DNA of 64,000 nt from Planctomycetota bacterium (GCA_016191165.1 JACPPF010000114.1:60677-124676), one strand, 5' to 3'. Positions 43,855 to 52,351 are shown, counted from the first letter of the stretch. Translations and numbers: made by a program. The notes: generated by a model from the sequence alone, not told the origin.

Positions 43855-45291
43855 CTAAATCTTGATGAAATCCTTCTCAAATTGAAACGCCCGTGCCCGG
43901 AACAGGAAATCGACGATGCTGCCCTCGTGCGGTTGCAGCCAGTTCAGGGCGATCGTTTTCATCGGGCCGATATTGAGCCGGTCGATGTGGGTGGCGTCGG
44001 CGAGGGAGCGCTGGAGCTTGGCGTCCTCGGTGATCGCGCTGCACACCAGCGTCGGGCCGATGCTCTCGAGCATCTTTTCTTGCGGGCACTCGACCACCGT
44101 GACGAAGGGGAACATGAACTCCTTTTTCGCGATCGCCTTCTCGTGGTTTTCGCAGTAGACGACGGTTGGCCTCATGTAGTCGCAATGTTCCCGCTTCACG
44201 AGTCGGCTGCCGTACTTCGCGGTAAAGTCGATGACGCCGGCTTCCTTCACGTCCTGGTCGATCTGCGCATTGATGGCATCGGCCTGGCCCTTGACCGTGA
44301 ATGCGGCCAGGGCCGACTTCGGATCCTCCGGGGGCAGCGGTTCGACCGGGCCGATCTTGGCGGCGATGGCCTCGGCGATCTTCTTGCCATGCCGGCTCAC
44401 CCAGACGCCCGAGCAGTTGATGCACCCGCGGCCCGAGTTGACGAAGACGCTATCGCACATGATGTCGATGTGCTTTTCCCATTGATCGACCTTGTCGTCG
44501 CCGAGAATGATCTTCGAGAAACCCGGGCCATGCGCCTGCACGCGCGGGTTGCCCTTGTATTGCTCGACGGTGGGCGTGCCGCCGAAGATCAGGCTGCGCG
44601 GGCAGTGCTGCAAGACGGCGGCGCCGACGTCGCCCAGACCGGGGTAAATGGCAATCGCCTGTTTCGGAATGCCGGCCTTGATGAACGCCTCCATCATGCG
44701 ATAGGGCGTCCACGGCTCCTGCGGGCCAGGCTTGAGGACCAGGCCGACCTGCATCGGAATGATCGGCAGCCACAAGGTATGCACGCCGGGCGAGTTGGAT
44801 GGCAGCACCATGCCCAGCACGGGCGACTGCGCCTGATAGCTGACGGGCACGCCGCGCGCCTCGACGCCGTAGCCGCGCGAGAGGATGTCGAGGTCCAGGC
44901 CGCGCGTGAGCGAGTCGAGGATTTTGTCCATGTTCGCCAGGACGAACTGGTTTTTCTCCATGTTGAATTTGCACATGTGCTCCGGCAGGCCGGTCGTGGC
45001 GGATTGCATGCGCGCGAATTGATCGGGCGTTTGCGATCCGCCCTCACCGAAAGGCAACTCGGCCGTGGCGTAGAGCTCGCCCGCTTTCTTGGCGATCTCC
45101 AGAAGTTTCTTGATCGGAATCTCTTGCAAGACCTTGCGGGCGCGCGGGGCCTGTTTCATATCGCGCTCGACGAGTCCGCCATTGGCCCGGCTGACTTCGG
45201 CCAACACCTCGCCCGTGGCGAAGTGAACGACCTTGTCAAGTTCCAGGCTCTTGTACGGCTCGCCCCAGCGAGAAATCGGGATGTGCAACAT
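43855..45291 (-). CDS. Aldehyde dehydrogenase superfamily protein
   Basis: A 478-residue NAD(P)-dependent aldehyde or acyl-CoA reductase-like enzyme. The cofactor domain has PVLGMVLPSNSPGVHTLW, GLVLKPGPQEPWTP and IFGGTPTVEQY (the GxT/S motif), and the catalytic region is FVNSGRGCINCSGVW with Cys290 as probable nucleophile and Cys293 close by. The usual general-base glutamate stretch is not clear, which is typical for acylating dehydrogenases that use acyl-CoA or acyl-enzyme (as LuxC does). It is on the same strand as an AMP-binding synthetase 2.7 kb upstream (47963-49066). I chose the ATG at 45291 because the preceding residues in the longer frame are unlike the family. Confidence 0.8.
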   Translation of the reverse strand: MLHIPISRWGEPYKSLELDKVVHFATGEVLAEVSRANGGLVERDMKQAPRARKVLQEIPIKKLLEIAKKAGELYATAELPFGEGGSQTPDQFARMQSATTGLPEHMCKFNMEKNQFVLANMDKILDSLTRGLDLDILSRGYGVEARGVPVSYQAQSPVLGMVLPSNSPGVHTLWLPIIPMQVGLVLKPGPQEPWTPYRMMEAFIKAGIPKQAIAIYPGLGDVGAAVLQHCPRSLIFGGTPTVEQYKGNPRVQAHGPGFSKIILGDDKVDQWEKHIDIMCDSVFVNSGRGCINCSGVWVSRHGKKIAEAIAAKIGPVEPLPPEDPKSALAAFTVKGQADAINAQIDQDVKEAGVIDFTAKYGSRLVKREHCDYMRPTVVYCENHEKAIAKKEFMFPFVTVVECPQEKMLESIGPTLVCSAITEDAKLQRSLADATHIDRLNIGPMKTIALNWLQPHEGSIVDFLFRARAFQFEKDFIKI

Positions 45292-45340
45292 GGGTGGGTT
45301 TCTCCGGGTAAAGGTGACGGTTCTAGCGGTAGGCGTGAAT

Positions 45341-45598
45341 TCAATAGGCGTCTTTGCGGTGACGGATGCGTAGAACCAAGACAACGATCTCTTTGTCGCG
45401 AATCTCATATACCACGCGGTAGACGCCGACGCGAATTCGATAAGTGTTTTCCTCGCCCTGAAGTTTCAAGCAGCCGCGCGGCCTTGGGTTTTCGGCGAGT
45501 TCATCGATCGCTCTCGTAATTCGTTGAACAGCTTTTTTCGGCAACTTCTCAAGTTCTTTCTCCGCGGAAGGGGATGTTACCACGCGGTAAACGTTCAC
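45341..45598 (-). CDS. RelE/ParE-family toxin
   Basis: An 85-residue RelE-type protein: YRVVTSPSAEKELEKLPKKAVQRITRAI as first strand and helices, GCLKLQGEENTYRIRVGVYRVVYEI as the beta sheet with the RNase-type basic residues (R-I-R-V-G-x-Y-R), and VVLVLRIRHRKDAY at the end with the terminal R-H-R-K-D-x-Y pattern of the catalytic site. It cleaves mRNA on the ribosome in the family. It starts with GTG that overlaps the antitoxin stop (GTGA on the minus strand), so the two are translationally coupled. Sits upstream of the dehydrogenase gene and has 50 bases between. Confidence 0.92.
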   Translation of the reverse strand: MNVYRVVTSPSAEKELEKLPKKAVQRITRAIDELAENPRPRGCLKLQGEENTYRIRVGVYRVVYEIRDKEIVVLVLRIRHRKDAY

Positions 45599-45783
45599 GG
45601 CAGCTTTCCCTTCTCACGCAATCTTTTTTTGACTTCCTCGAAGGGAACCGGCGTCTCCTTGCGACGCTCGCGCGCCACCAGAATGTCCTTGATGTCTTCC
45701 CAGAGTTTTCGATGCTTCTTGACATCAATGATGACCGCATCGACCTCGCCTCGGTCGTCCAGAACGTACTTTACACCTTTCAT
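45595..45783 (-). CDS. Antitoxin of the RelE pair (Phd/RelB-like)
   Basis: A 62-residue acidic-basic helical protein: MKGVKYVLDDRGEVDAVIIDVKKHRKLWEDIKDIL forms a small beta-alpha module of the prevent-host-death or RelB type, and VPFEEVKKRLREKGKLP is a helix-rich tail that would wrap the toxin. ATG at 45783 is chosen, since the two upstream residues add nothing. The stop overlaps the toxin start by four bases. The gene is separated from the next one upstream by a repeat-containing gap. Confidence 0.85.
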   Translation of the reverse strand: MKGVKYVLDDRGEVDAVIIDVKKHRKLWEDIKDILVARERRKETPVPFEEVKKRLREKGKLP

Positions 45784-46136
45784 GACCAATCCTCGGTTAT
45801 GAGATTACTTTTCGTGCGGCTGTGGGATGGCAAACGTCGTTCATTCCTATTTTTATAGGAGCCAGCGCGTGAATCTCATAGGGAGCGTGTGGGACTATCC
45901 ATGAATTCGCCTTGTGGAAACAGGATGGATCAGCTATCGGGCTGGCGATCCGACAAAATGAAAACTGGACGGCACGGGGCCTGGTGGGAAATATACTGCG
46001 AACGGGCGATATTGATGCGGCACCAACGAGCCGCGACCGTCAGGGAGCGGGAACACTGACGCCCCTGACGGTCGGCGGCTCGTTTCCCAGAATGGCGCAT
46101 TTCGTCCCGCGTGGAGTATATACACGGCGATTTTCT
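45784..46136. other. Gap with a family A repeat
   Basis: About 350 bases without a supported gene, between the antitoxin and the DUF4058 gene. It has an A/T-richer left half, where the toxin-antitoxin promoter should lie, and a 60-bp palindromic repeat at 46025-46084. Confidence 0.55.
46025..46084. repeat. Palindromic repeat (family A), intergenic copy
   Basis: AACGAGCCGCGACCGTCAGG is mirrored by CCTGACGGTCGGCGGCTCGTT with a centre of about 17 bases. It is the closest relative of the in-frame element in gltD. Confidence 0.9.
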
Positions 46137-46904
46137 TTAGAATTGGTTCTTTAGCAATTTCGCCACCCATGCCGCATCCGCGCCGCGCAAGCGAATGCGT
46201 GGCGGCTTTGTGTAATCCACTTCGGAGTCGTACGGCCCTTGATCGTAGGCCGCGTCGAAACATTTCTGCAAAGGCAACGTCACGAAGCCATGCTCCGGCT
46301 TGAGCGGCACGGGGATGTCCGGCAAACGGTCCCGGACCGAGAACGGCCAAACGCCTGTCCTCGGGAAGTCGATGGCCTGGCAAATAAATACATAATAGTC
46401 GGCGAGTGGCGGTTTTGGCTTGCCCATCGGCATGCGTTGACCGGTGCGGTGCAGGTCGATCTCCACCAGATTGGTGCGTGTCGCAAGATACTCGTTACGC
46501 TTGGCCAAGTAGCCATCGCGGTCGGGCCCCGCCATCTTGTTCGCGGGACTCAGGAATTCAAGGATCGTGATCACGCGATCGCTGCGAGTTTCTTTGATCT
46601 TGAGATATTTGTTGCCTTCGCGCCGCGTGGCCGGCAAAAGTGTCGTCATGGGCGCGGGTAGGGTTGCCACTCCGCCATTAGCCACGTGCTCCGGTTTCGA
46701 CGTGATCAAATCGTCCGGTTTGCCTCGCCGCGCCTCGGCGTCGGGTTCATGGAGCCAAACGTAGATGTCGGACCAAACGGAATAACTGCGAGGCAAAAGG
46801 CCTTTCAATTCACCTTTGATTACAGAGAGCATGGTAGCATGTAGGTCACCCCAGAAAGGTGAGGATTCCAGATACGGGTCCATTCCTGGAAACGGCGATG
46901 GCAT
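46137..46904 (-). CDS. DUF4058 family protein
   Basis: A 255-residue protein beginning MPSPFPGMDPYLESSPFWGD, the diagnostic opening of DUF4058. The middle shows KYLKIKETRSDRVITILEFLSPANKMAGPDRDGYLAKRNEYLA, the conserved (V/I)xxxEfLSPaNK and arginine-helix region reminiscent of a PD-(D/E)XK core, and VEIDLHRTGQRMP follows. The N-terminal DIYVWLHEPD and the C-terminal DIPVPLKPEHGFVTLPLQKCFD are also typical. Biological role is unknown. Start chosen at MPSPF (46904), not the longer frame from 46988. The frameshifted gene at 42387-43011 has a related core. Confidence 0.85.
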   Translation of the reverse strand: MPSPFPGMDPYLESSPFWGDLHATMLSVIKGELKGLLPRSYSVWSDIYVWLHEPDAEARRGKPDDLITSKPEHVANGGVATLPAPMTTLLPATRREGNKYLKIKETRSDRVITILEFLSPANKMAGPDRDGYLAKRNEYLATRTNLVEIDLHRTGQRMPMGKPKPPLADYYVFICQAIDFPRTGVWPFSVRDRLPDIPVPLKPEHGFVTLPLQKCFDAAYDQGPYDSEVDYTKPPRIRLRGADAAWVAKLLKNQF

Positions 46905-47038
46905 GGCAAGCACTCCGCGAAATTCGGATGACGTGGATATTCTACCAGACTGCGATTTGCGCGGATGTGGCCGATGGGGAAATGGCATGCACGCCTTGAC
47001 CCATGCGGCCCAGGCGTGCTTCGGATGACGGATGCCAA

Positions 47039-47878
47039 CTATTGTTTTTTTTTCTCAACCTTCTTTTCCCCCACAATCCACAGGTGGAGTTCGTATTCAA
47101 ACCCGTCGGTTCCCTTGACGGTCGTGGTCTTCGTCGGCGTCCAGCTACCCAGCAGGAAGCGGTGCGACACGATGCGTGCCCCGCGTTTCATCGTGCGTTG
47201 CAGGACGGGGCTCAGGCGTTCGCCCAGGTCGTCGCCTATGTAGATCAACACCACGTCGGCGTCGGCCATGTCCTTGACGTTGAGGATGTCACCGACGCGC
47301 AGGTCGATCTTGTTTTCCAGCTTGGCTTTCTTGACGTTCTCCTTGGCCTTGACAATCATCTTCGGATCGATGTCGATGCCCACGCCCTTCTTGGCGTTGA
47401 ATTTTTGGATGGGACGAATGAGCATGACGGCGTCGCCGCAGCCAAGATCGTAGACGGTGTCGCTTTTGGTAACCTTGGCGAGCTTGCACATGGCGTCCAC
47501 GATGTCGTCCGGCGTGGGCACCCAGCGGACGACGATCTTGTCGGTCTTGGGATTCTTGACGGTGAGATCGACCTTCGCCTTGTCGCCGCCCTTGACGGTG
47601 ATTTCCTTGTAGCGCGTGATCTTGGTGTAGTTGTTCGGCTCGATCAAGGCCTCGATCTTGAATTTGTAATCCTTGCCCTTGACGAGCGAGGCCTTGAAGA
47701 CGCGCGTGTCGCCTTCGCCCTTGAGCTTTTTGCCGTTAACCTTGACCTTGGTCTCCTCCTGTCCCTTTTCGGGAACGAGGATGGTGATGACGGTATTCGC
47801 TTTATCCTGCGCGAGGACGAAATTGGAGAGCCCGACAACGAGCAGGCACGCCAGAACGAGACGAAACGCGGTTTTCAT
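47039..47878 (-). CDS. Secreted TIGR03000 domain plus SAM-methyltransferase fold
   Basis: A 279-residue protein with a signal peptide (TAFRLVLACLLVVGLSNFVLAQ). The first 100 residues of the mature part match the planctomycete TIGR03000 pattern (ITILVPEKGQEETKVKVNG, then YKFKIEALIEP and KEITVKGGDKAKVDLTV). The second half is a class I methyltransferase fold: DTVYDLGCGDAVMLI (motif I), GVGIDIDPKMIVKAKENVK, IDLRVGDILNV and ADVVLIYIGDDLGE. It ends with a lysine-rich tail. An exported protein with a SAM-binding fold is unexpected because SAM is cytosolic. Either the signal is not cleaved, the fold binds another ligand, or SAM reaches the compartment. Start at 47878, the ATG before the hydrophobic stretch. 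Confidence 0.82.
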   Translation of the reverse strand: MKTAFRLVLACLLVVGLSNFVLAQDKANTVITILVPEKGQEETKVKVNGKKLKGEGDTRVFKASLVKGKDYKFKIEALIEPNNYTKITRYKEITVKGGDKAKVDLTVKNPKTDKIVVRWVPTPDDIVDAMCKLAKVTKSDTVYDLGCGDAVMLIRPIQKFNAKKGVGIDIDPKMIVKAKENVKKAKLENKIDLRVGDILNVKDMADADVVLIYIGDDLGERLSPVLQRTMKRGARIVSHRFLLGSWTPTKTTTVKGTDGFEYELHLWIVGEKKVEKKKQ

Positions 47879-47962
47879 GGTAGCCCATTGCAAAAGAGGA
47901 AACGTTTGTGGGAATAACACTCAATCATTTAGCCGCGAGGGGTACCCGCGGCCAAAGAAATC

Positions 47963-49066
47963 TTAATAGACGCCGACGACCGTGGTCGCCGCGAAGCCGC
48001 GATAGGGTTTGACGCCGGAGCAGCCGTCCCAGGGATATTTTGCCGACGGCTTCTCGCGGACGGCTTCATCGCGTTCCATGAAGCGTGGGATGAACAATTC
48101 GTTCGTGAGGGTGGTCAGCATGACCCTACCATCGGCGCCATAGGGGACCAGCTTGTTGTAGTCGTCGAAATCAACTACCTGGGCGACGGCGCGCGGTTGC
48201 GGAGCGTAGTAATTGATTTTATAGCCGTCGGCGGCGGTTGGCATGTCGGAGGCGGCCAAACCCATGAGCGTGTTGCCATAGGTGGGCGCGATGTAGATGC
48301 CGGGGCCGAGCAGTTCCTCGATGGCGAAGCGGATCCATTGCGAGGTCATTTCGGTGCCGCCGCAGAAGACGCCGGTGATGCCTTTTTCCTTGAGGGACGT
48401 GCCGTCCTTCTCGAGTCGTCCGCACAGGGCGTCCAGGAGCTTGGGCGTGGTGAACATGCATTTGATGTCATGATTGGCGGAGAGGATGGTGATCGCTTGA
48501 TCGATGACGTGATCCTGATACGCTTTCAGGTGTTCCATCCAGCCTTTCTTGATGACTTTGATGACCCAGCGCGGGTCGAGATCGACGCAGAAGCTGATGC
48601 CGCCGCGGAACTGGGCGAGATGCTCGACGGCCAGACGAAGCCGGCGCGGGCCGGACGGGCCGAGCATGAGCCAGTTGGAATCTTTGGGGAAATACTGATC
48701 GGGGAGGGTGGCGCTGAACATCTCGTAGTCGATCCAGTGATCCTCGCAGACGACGCGGCTTTTGGGGATGCCGGTGGTGCCGCCGGTCTCGAAGACGTAG
48801 GTCGGCTTGCCGTGAAGTTTCTTGGGCAACCAGCGGCGCACAGGGCCGCCGCGCAGCCAGTCATCCTCGAAGAGGCCGAATTTTTTGAGATCCTCGAAAC
48901 ACTTGACGTCTTTACGTGGATCGAAGTCGAGTTTCAGCAGCGGGTTCTTGCCCGCGGCGGCTTCGACCCAGAACGGCGTGCCGGTCTCGGGGTGGAAGTG
49001 CTGCTCGATGGTCGCGCGCACATGGGCGTCGAGTTGTTCCTGGGCTTGTTGGGGTGTCATGCTCAT
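47963..49066 (-). CDS. AMP-binding acyl synthetase-like protein (PaaK/LuxE relative)
   Basis: A 367-residue adenylate-forming protein shorter than classical CoA ligases. Motifs include KPTYVFETGGTTGIPKSRVVCE (the GTTGxPK phosphate loop), FVDLDPRW-like and AYQDHVIDQAITIL helices, MFTTPKLLDALC, TGVFCGGTEMTSQW (adenine strand) and IYIAPTYGNTLMG where ligases have YGxTE. LuxE-type acyl-protein synthetases and phenylacetate-CoA ligase are the nearest relatives that I can name. Its ATG overlaps the upstream gene's stop (ATGA), so translation is coupled. With the dehydrogenase at 43855-45291 it could supply an acid-to-aldehyde route, but several genes lie between. Confidence 0.75.
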   Translation of the reverse strand: MSMTPQQAQEQLDAHVRATIEQHFHPETGTPFWVEAAAGKNPLLKLDFDPRKDVKCFEDLKKFGLFEDDWLRGGPVRRWLPKKLHGKPTYVFETGGTTGIPKSRVVCEDHWIDYEMFSATLPDQYFPKDSNWLMLGPSGPRRLRLAVEHLAQFRGGISFCVDLDPRWVIKVIKKGWMEHLKAYQDHVIDQAITILSANHDIKCMFTTPKLLDALCGRLEKDGTSLKEKGITGVFCGGTEMTSQWIRFAIEELLGPGIYIAPTYGNTLMGLAASDMPTAADGYKINYYAPQPRAVAQVVDFDDYNKLVPYGADGRVMLTTLTNELFIPRFMERDEAVREKPSAKYPWDGCSGVKPYRGFAATTVVGVY

Positions 49067-49863
49067 TGGGGTAATTCTTCTCCGAATAGGATCTTCCAGT
49101 TGTTCTCCGCGAGTTCCTTCAAGCGAGGCGCCGCAAGGAAATCGTGGCACGTTTCGCGGAATCGCCGCGCAATGATCTCCTTGTCCAGTTGCGGGGCCAG
49201 CACTTTCAAATCGCCGACGTCTTTCATGCGAGCACTGAAGAGCTTGCTAAGAAAAACATCGTACACGTCCACCAGCGCGACTTGCAGGTGATGGTAGACG
49301 CCGAAGGCGTGAACCCTTTCCTGCCAGCCGCGCGGAAAATAATGCGGCTGTACATGTCCCAGGTGCAGGCCGTGGAGTTTTTCCAAGCCATCCAGCAACT
49401 GATATTCTGCGCGAATATCCTCGGGGACTTCACCGACGACGTCAATGTCTTCGGTAAAGCGTGTGATATAGCCCGGCAAGATCAGGGCACAACCGCCGCC
49501 CACGGCGATTTTCACGGTTTGCCTGAGTGAAAAACCCAACTGTTGAAAATACTGCCGAATCGTTTCTGGGTCCAGTTTGTCCATGAGCCGTTTCCTGATG
49601 GACGGGAAACCGACTTCCTCAAACGGGGCGTGGCAGATTCCCACGATATTTCCGCGCGTCGGGCACGCCACCAGCCAATGGTCGAACCGTTGATTTCCCC
49701 AGTAGTCGCGCAGCGCGTCAACGCTATCGCGTATCAGCAACCGGGTGCGGTAATCGCGCGGCTCCTGCGCGGCCTGGCTGACAACGGCGGCCGCGAGATC
49801 GTTGGGATCGATCTGCGGTTGGCCACGCACCAGCGACCAGAGGTCTATCGATTTGGCAACCAT
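49063..49863 (-). CDS. Nucleotidyltransferase-fold protein (DUF6036-like)
   Basis: A 266-residue protein. The C-terminal half has KIAVGGGCALILPGYITRFTEDIDVVGEVPEDIRAEY, which is a minimal nucleotidyltransferase core (GG-x-x-L, R-x-T-x-DIDV), then DVYDVFLSKLFSARMKDVGDLKVL, a helix with the KDxxDL acid pattern common in AbiEii or DUF6036 proteins. The N-terminal half is an unknown helical region (WSLVRGQPQIDPNDLAAAVV). It shares a four-base overlap with the synthetase gene downstream. Enzyme type and target cannot be told; toxin-like roles occur in this superfamily. The start ATG at 49863 has priority over a TTG one codon before it. Confidence 0.68.
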   Translation of the reverse strand: MVAKSIDLWSLVRGQPQIDPNDLAAAVVSQAAQEPRDYRTRLLIRDSVDALRDYWGNQRFDHWLVACPTRGNIVGICHAPFEEVGFPSIRKRLMDKLDPETIRQYFQQLGFSLRQTVKIAVGGGCALILPGYITRFTEDIDVVGEVPEDIRAEYQLLDGLEKLHGLHLGHVQPHYFPRGWQERVHAFGVYHHLQVALVDVYDVFLSKLFSARMKDVGDLKVLAPQLDKEIIARRFRETCHDFLAAPRLKELAENNWKILFGEELPQ

Positions 49864-49879
49864 CAACGGATTCCCGCGG

Positions 49880-50797
49880 TCATTGTGGTTTCCAGAGCTT
49901 GCGGATCACTTCGAGCGAACCTGCCGTCTTGCCGGCGCGTAGGATCTTGCGTAGGAGTTCAAGGTCCGTGATTTCTTGAAGTTCTTCCCGGTACTCGTTC
50001 CCGCCGCCTTCAAACTTGTAATCCCAATCCATCAGGATGGATTCGATGATCCCTTTTTCCATTCCCTTGCGCGTGGCGACATCGATGAATGGCATTTGGT
50101 TCTCCTTTTCAAACTGGGTGACGTCGTCCCAGAACATGTCTTCCGCCTCTTTGGGCAAATCCATCATCCAATCGATGCAGCGAAACAACGTCCGAACCGC
50201 GTCCGGCGAAAGGCCTCGCTGGTAAAGGCTCTTGATCAGCCGAAATTTCCACGCCCGACGCGCCTCGGGGTCGTTCCGCGTCTCTTGTGTTCGCACATGG
50301 GCGAGGGTCAAGACCGCAAATGGGTTGGCGTCAATCTCCAGGTCCGTTCGGCTGTTGACAATGTCCAGCAGCTTGACCGTGGGGAACGCCATACGAACGC
50401 GGAACCCCCATATTTCATATTCATAGCAGCTGGGCCGCCAATTTTCGCGGTCATCCGCCAGGATCGCAAACGTGACGACCGGGCGTTGAAAGCGGTCGAA
50501 GATCCGGTAATTGCACGCATAGAGCCGGGTCGCGAAGTCGGCCTCGGGCTGCGCCTGAACCTCCACGTGGATCAACAGCCATTCTTCGGTGCCGTCGGTG
50601 AGCCAGACCTTGACCAGGTGATCGACCACCCGCCGCCCGGATTCCGCGTCGCGCAGAACCTGCTGCAATTCCTTGTCCAGCGATTCAAACTGCCGGGTCC
50701 AATCAATGCCCCGGTGAGCAGTGGGAAAATAATAGGCCAGAAACCGCTCGAACAGGAGCGTCAGTGCCTCCTTCCAGGGCGAATCGAAATCCGTCAT
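49880..50797 (-). CDS. Rpn/YhgA-like PD-(D/E)XK nuclease-family protein
   Basis: A 305-residue protein typical of the recombination-promoting nuclease and transposase-like group. Landmarks are MTDFDSPWKEALTLLFERFLAYYFP at the start, VVDHLVKVWLTDGTEEWLLIHVEVQAQPEADFATRLYACNYRIFDR (the D...E-x-Q core, about 57-100), then PVVTFAILADDRENW and a C-terminal helical segment with GMEKGIIESI, a frequent tail in this family. Such proteins are common accessory genes with no fixed role and often show copies in tandem; only one is seen here. It lies 16 bases upstream of the nucleotidyltransferase gene on the same strand and may be in one unit. Confidence 0.8.
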   Translation of the reverse strand: MTDFDSPWKEALTLLFERFLAYYFPTAHRGIDWTRQFESLDKELQQVLRDAESGRRVVDHLVKVWLTDGTEEWLLIHVEVQAQPEADFATRLYACNYRIFDRFQRPVVTFAILADDRENWRPSCYEYEIWGFRVRMAFPTVKLLDIVNSRTDLEIDANPFAVLTLAHVRTQETRNDPEARRAWKFRLIKSLYQRGLSPDAVRTLFRCIDWMMDLPKEAEDMFWDDVTQFEKENQMPFIDVATRKGMEKGIIESILMDWDYKFEGGGNEYREELQEITDLELLRKILRAGKTAGSLEVIRKLWKPQ

Positions 50798-50809
50798 GAA
50801 GGCATTCCC

Positions 50810-52351
50810 TCAACGGATTGCGTAGAGCTTCGTCTTCGTAACGATATAGAGCACGCCATTGGCGACGACCGGCGTGCTCTGAATCCCGTCGTCCAGGTTA
50901 TTGGACGGCACGACGCGCCGGTCGTTGTCCTTGTTGCCCGGGGCGAGTTTGCCGGCGATGTAGTATTGGCGTTCCTTGCCGTGCTTGAAGATGAGGACAT
51001 CGCCGTCATCGTTGGCGATGTAGACCTTGCCGTCGACCCAGTAGGGGCTTCCCCAAACGGAGGTCTTGAAGTCGTGGGACCAGTATTGCTTGCCGGTCTT
51101 GGCGTCGAGGCAGTGCAGGTACCCGCCCTCTTCGTTGATGTAGGCGAGGCCATCGTGAACGGCGGCGGTGCTGATCGTGGAGCCAAAGTAGACCTGGCGG
51201 CCCTTTTCCGGCGGCGGGTTGATCGGGCCGCCGAACGCCCACACCAGGGCGGAGCCCTTGTTCTTGACGTCTTTGGGATCGTAGCTCTTCATCGACACGT
51301 CACCCTTTTTGGTGACATCCAGGCACAGGAAATAACTGAACCGTGGCGTATGAGCATTGGTGGGATAAACCCCCAGGCCGATGTAGAGGCGATCGCCCGC
51401 GATGACCGGCGTGGAGATGAAATAGGGGTCGATGCCGCGCATGCCTTTTTTGCGCGGGAACGGGTTGCAGTTGCATTTCCAGATCAAATCGCCGGTCTCG
51501 GGTTTGAGTGCATAGATCACATCATCGCCGCCGGGGAAGATGACTTGCGGCTGGCCGTTGACGATGGCGAGAGCCGGGTTGGACCATTGCCCTTCGATGA
51601 TCTTGGTGCCGGGGAGGCTCGACTGCCAGACCAGTTTGCCGGTCTTTTTGTTGACGGCAATGAAGCTTGGAGCTTTGGGTGAAGTGAGGGTGCCCTCGTT
51701 GTCCACGCCGTTGCTGGTGACGACCATGACGAGATCGCCGACGATGAGCGGCGAGCAGTTGCCCAGGTGATGCGGGACGACCTTCAATTCTTTCATCATG
51801 TCGTAGGTCCAGCGGACCTTGCCGGCGGTGTCGGCGCAGATCACTTCGCACCCCGGCGCCACGTAATAGAGCCGATCTCCCTCGACAACGGGTGTGGAGC
51901 ATAATCCTGAACCCTTGCCTTCACTGAACAATTCGTCCGGGGGGAAGTCGTGGACGATCTTCCAGAGCAATTTGCCGTCGGCTTCGTTGAAGGCCAGAAG
52001 CAGCGCTTTCTCGAAGGTGTTGTTACCTTTTTGGTTCGTGCCGATGTAAATTTTGCCGCCGGCGACGACGGGTCCGCCGTAGGCCGTGTTGCCGCCAAGT
52101 TGGGCCATCCACTTGATGTTTTTTTTCTTCCCCTCGGCGACGCTCCAGAGGACGGGGGTGTCCTTGTCGATGGTGTTGACCATGTTCCGCTGCGGGCTGC
52201 CGCCGAACATGGGGCAATCGGAATTCTTCGCCGATACTTTTTCCCCGGGCGGCTGGACGGTTGGCGCGACCGGGCCCTGACAGCCCGCGAGGGCGGCGGT
52301 CAAGAGGGGTGCGAACAGGACGGTGGCGAAAGCCAAACGCTTGGAATTCAT
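50810..52351 (-). CDS. PQQ-like beta-propeller lipoprotein 1
   Basis: A 513-residue protein with a lipoprotein signal (FAPLLTAALAGC, lipid cysteine at 24). The rest is an eight-bladed PQQ/BamB-type propeller: blades have AYGGPVVAGGKIYIGTN, CSTPVVEGDRLYYVAPG, CSPLIVGDLVMVVTSNG, LDAKTGKQYWSHDFKTS-type (WSHDF) and GSPYWVDGKVYIANDDGDV. A catalytic calcium and PQQ aspartate pair is not evident, so it is probably a structural or binding protein. The order and wording of blades closely follow the next gene (52471-54186), for example GGSPQRNMVNTI, so the two are paralogues. Confidence 0.88.
   Translation of the reverse strand: MNSKRLAFATVLFAPLLTAALAGCQGPVAPTVQPPGEKVSAKNSDCPMFGGSPQRNMVNTIDKDTPVLWSVAEGKKKNIKWMAQLGGNTAYGGPVVAGGKIYIGTNQKGNNTFEKALLLAFNEADGKLLWKIVHDFPPDELFSEGKGSGLCSTPVVEGDRLYYVAPGCEVICADTAGKVRWTYDMMKELKVVPHHLGNCSPLIVGDLVMVVTSNGVDNEGTLTSPKAPSFIAVNKKTGKLVWQSSLPGTKIIEGQWSNPALAIVNGQPQVIFPGGDDVIYALKPETGDLIWKCNCNPFPRKKGMRGIDPYFISTPVIAGDRLYIGLGVYPTNAHTPRFSYFLCLDVTKKGDVSMKSYDPKDVKNKGSALVWAFGGPINPPPEKGRQVYFGSTISTAAVHDGLAYINEEGGYLHCLDAKTGKQYWSHDFKTSVWGSPYWVDGKVYIANDDGDVLIFKHGKERQYYIAGKLAPGNKDNDRRVVPSNNLDDGIQSTPVVANGVLYIVTKTKLYAIR

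Noticed and set aside
43882..45519. 545-residue plus-strand frame opposite the aldehyde dehydrogenase gene
   Set aside because: Antisense shadow; the minus strand carries the GRGCINCSG active site.
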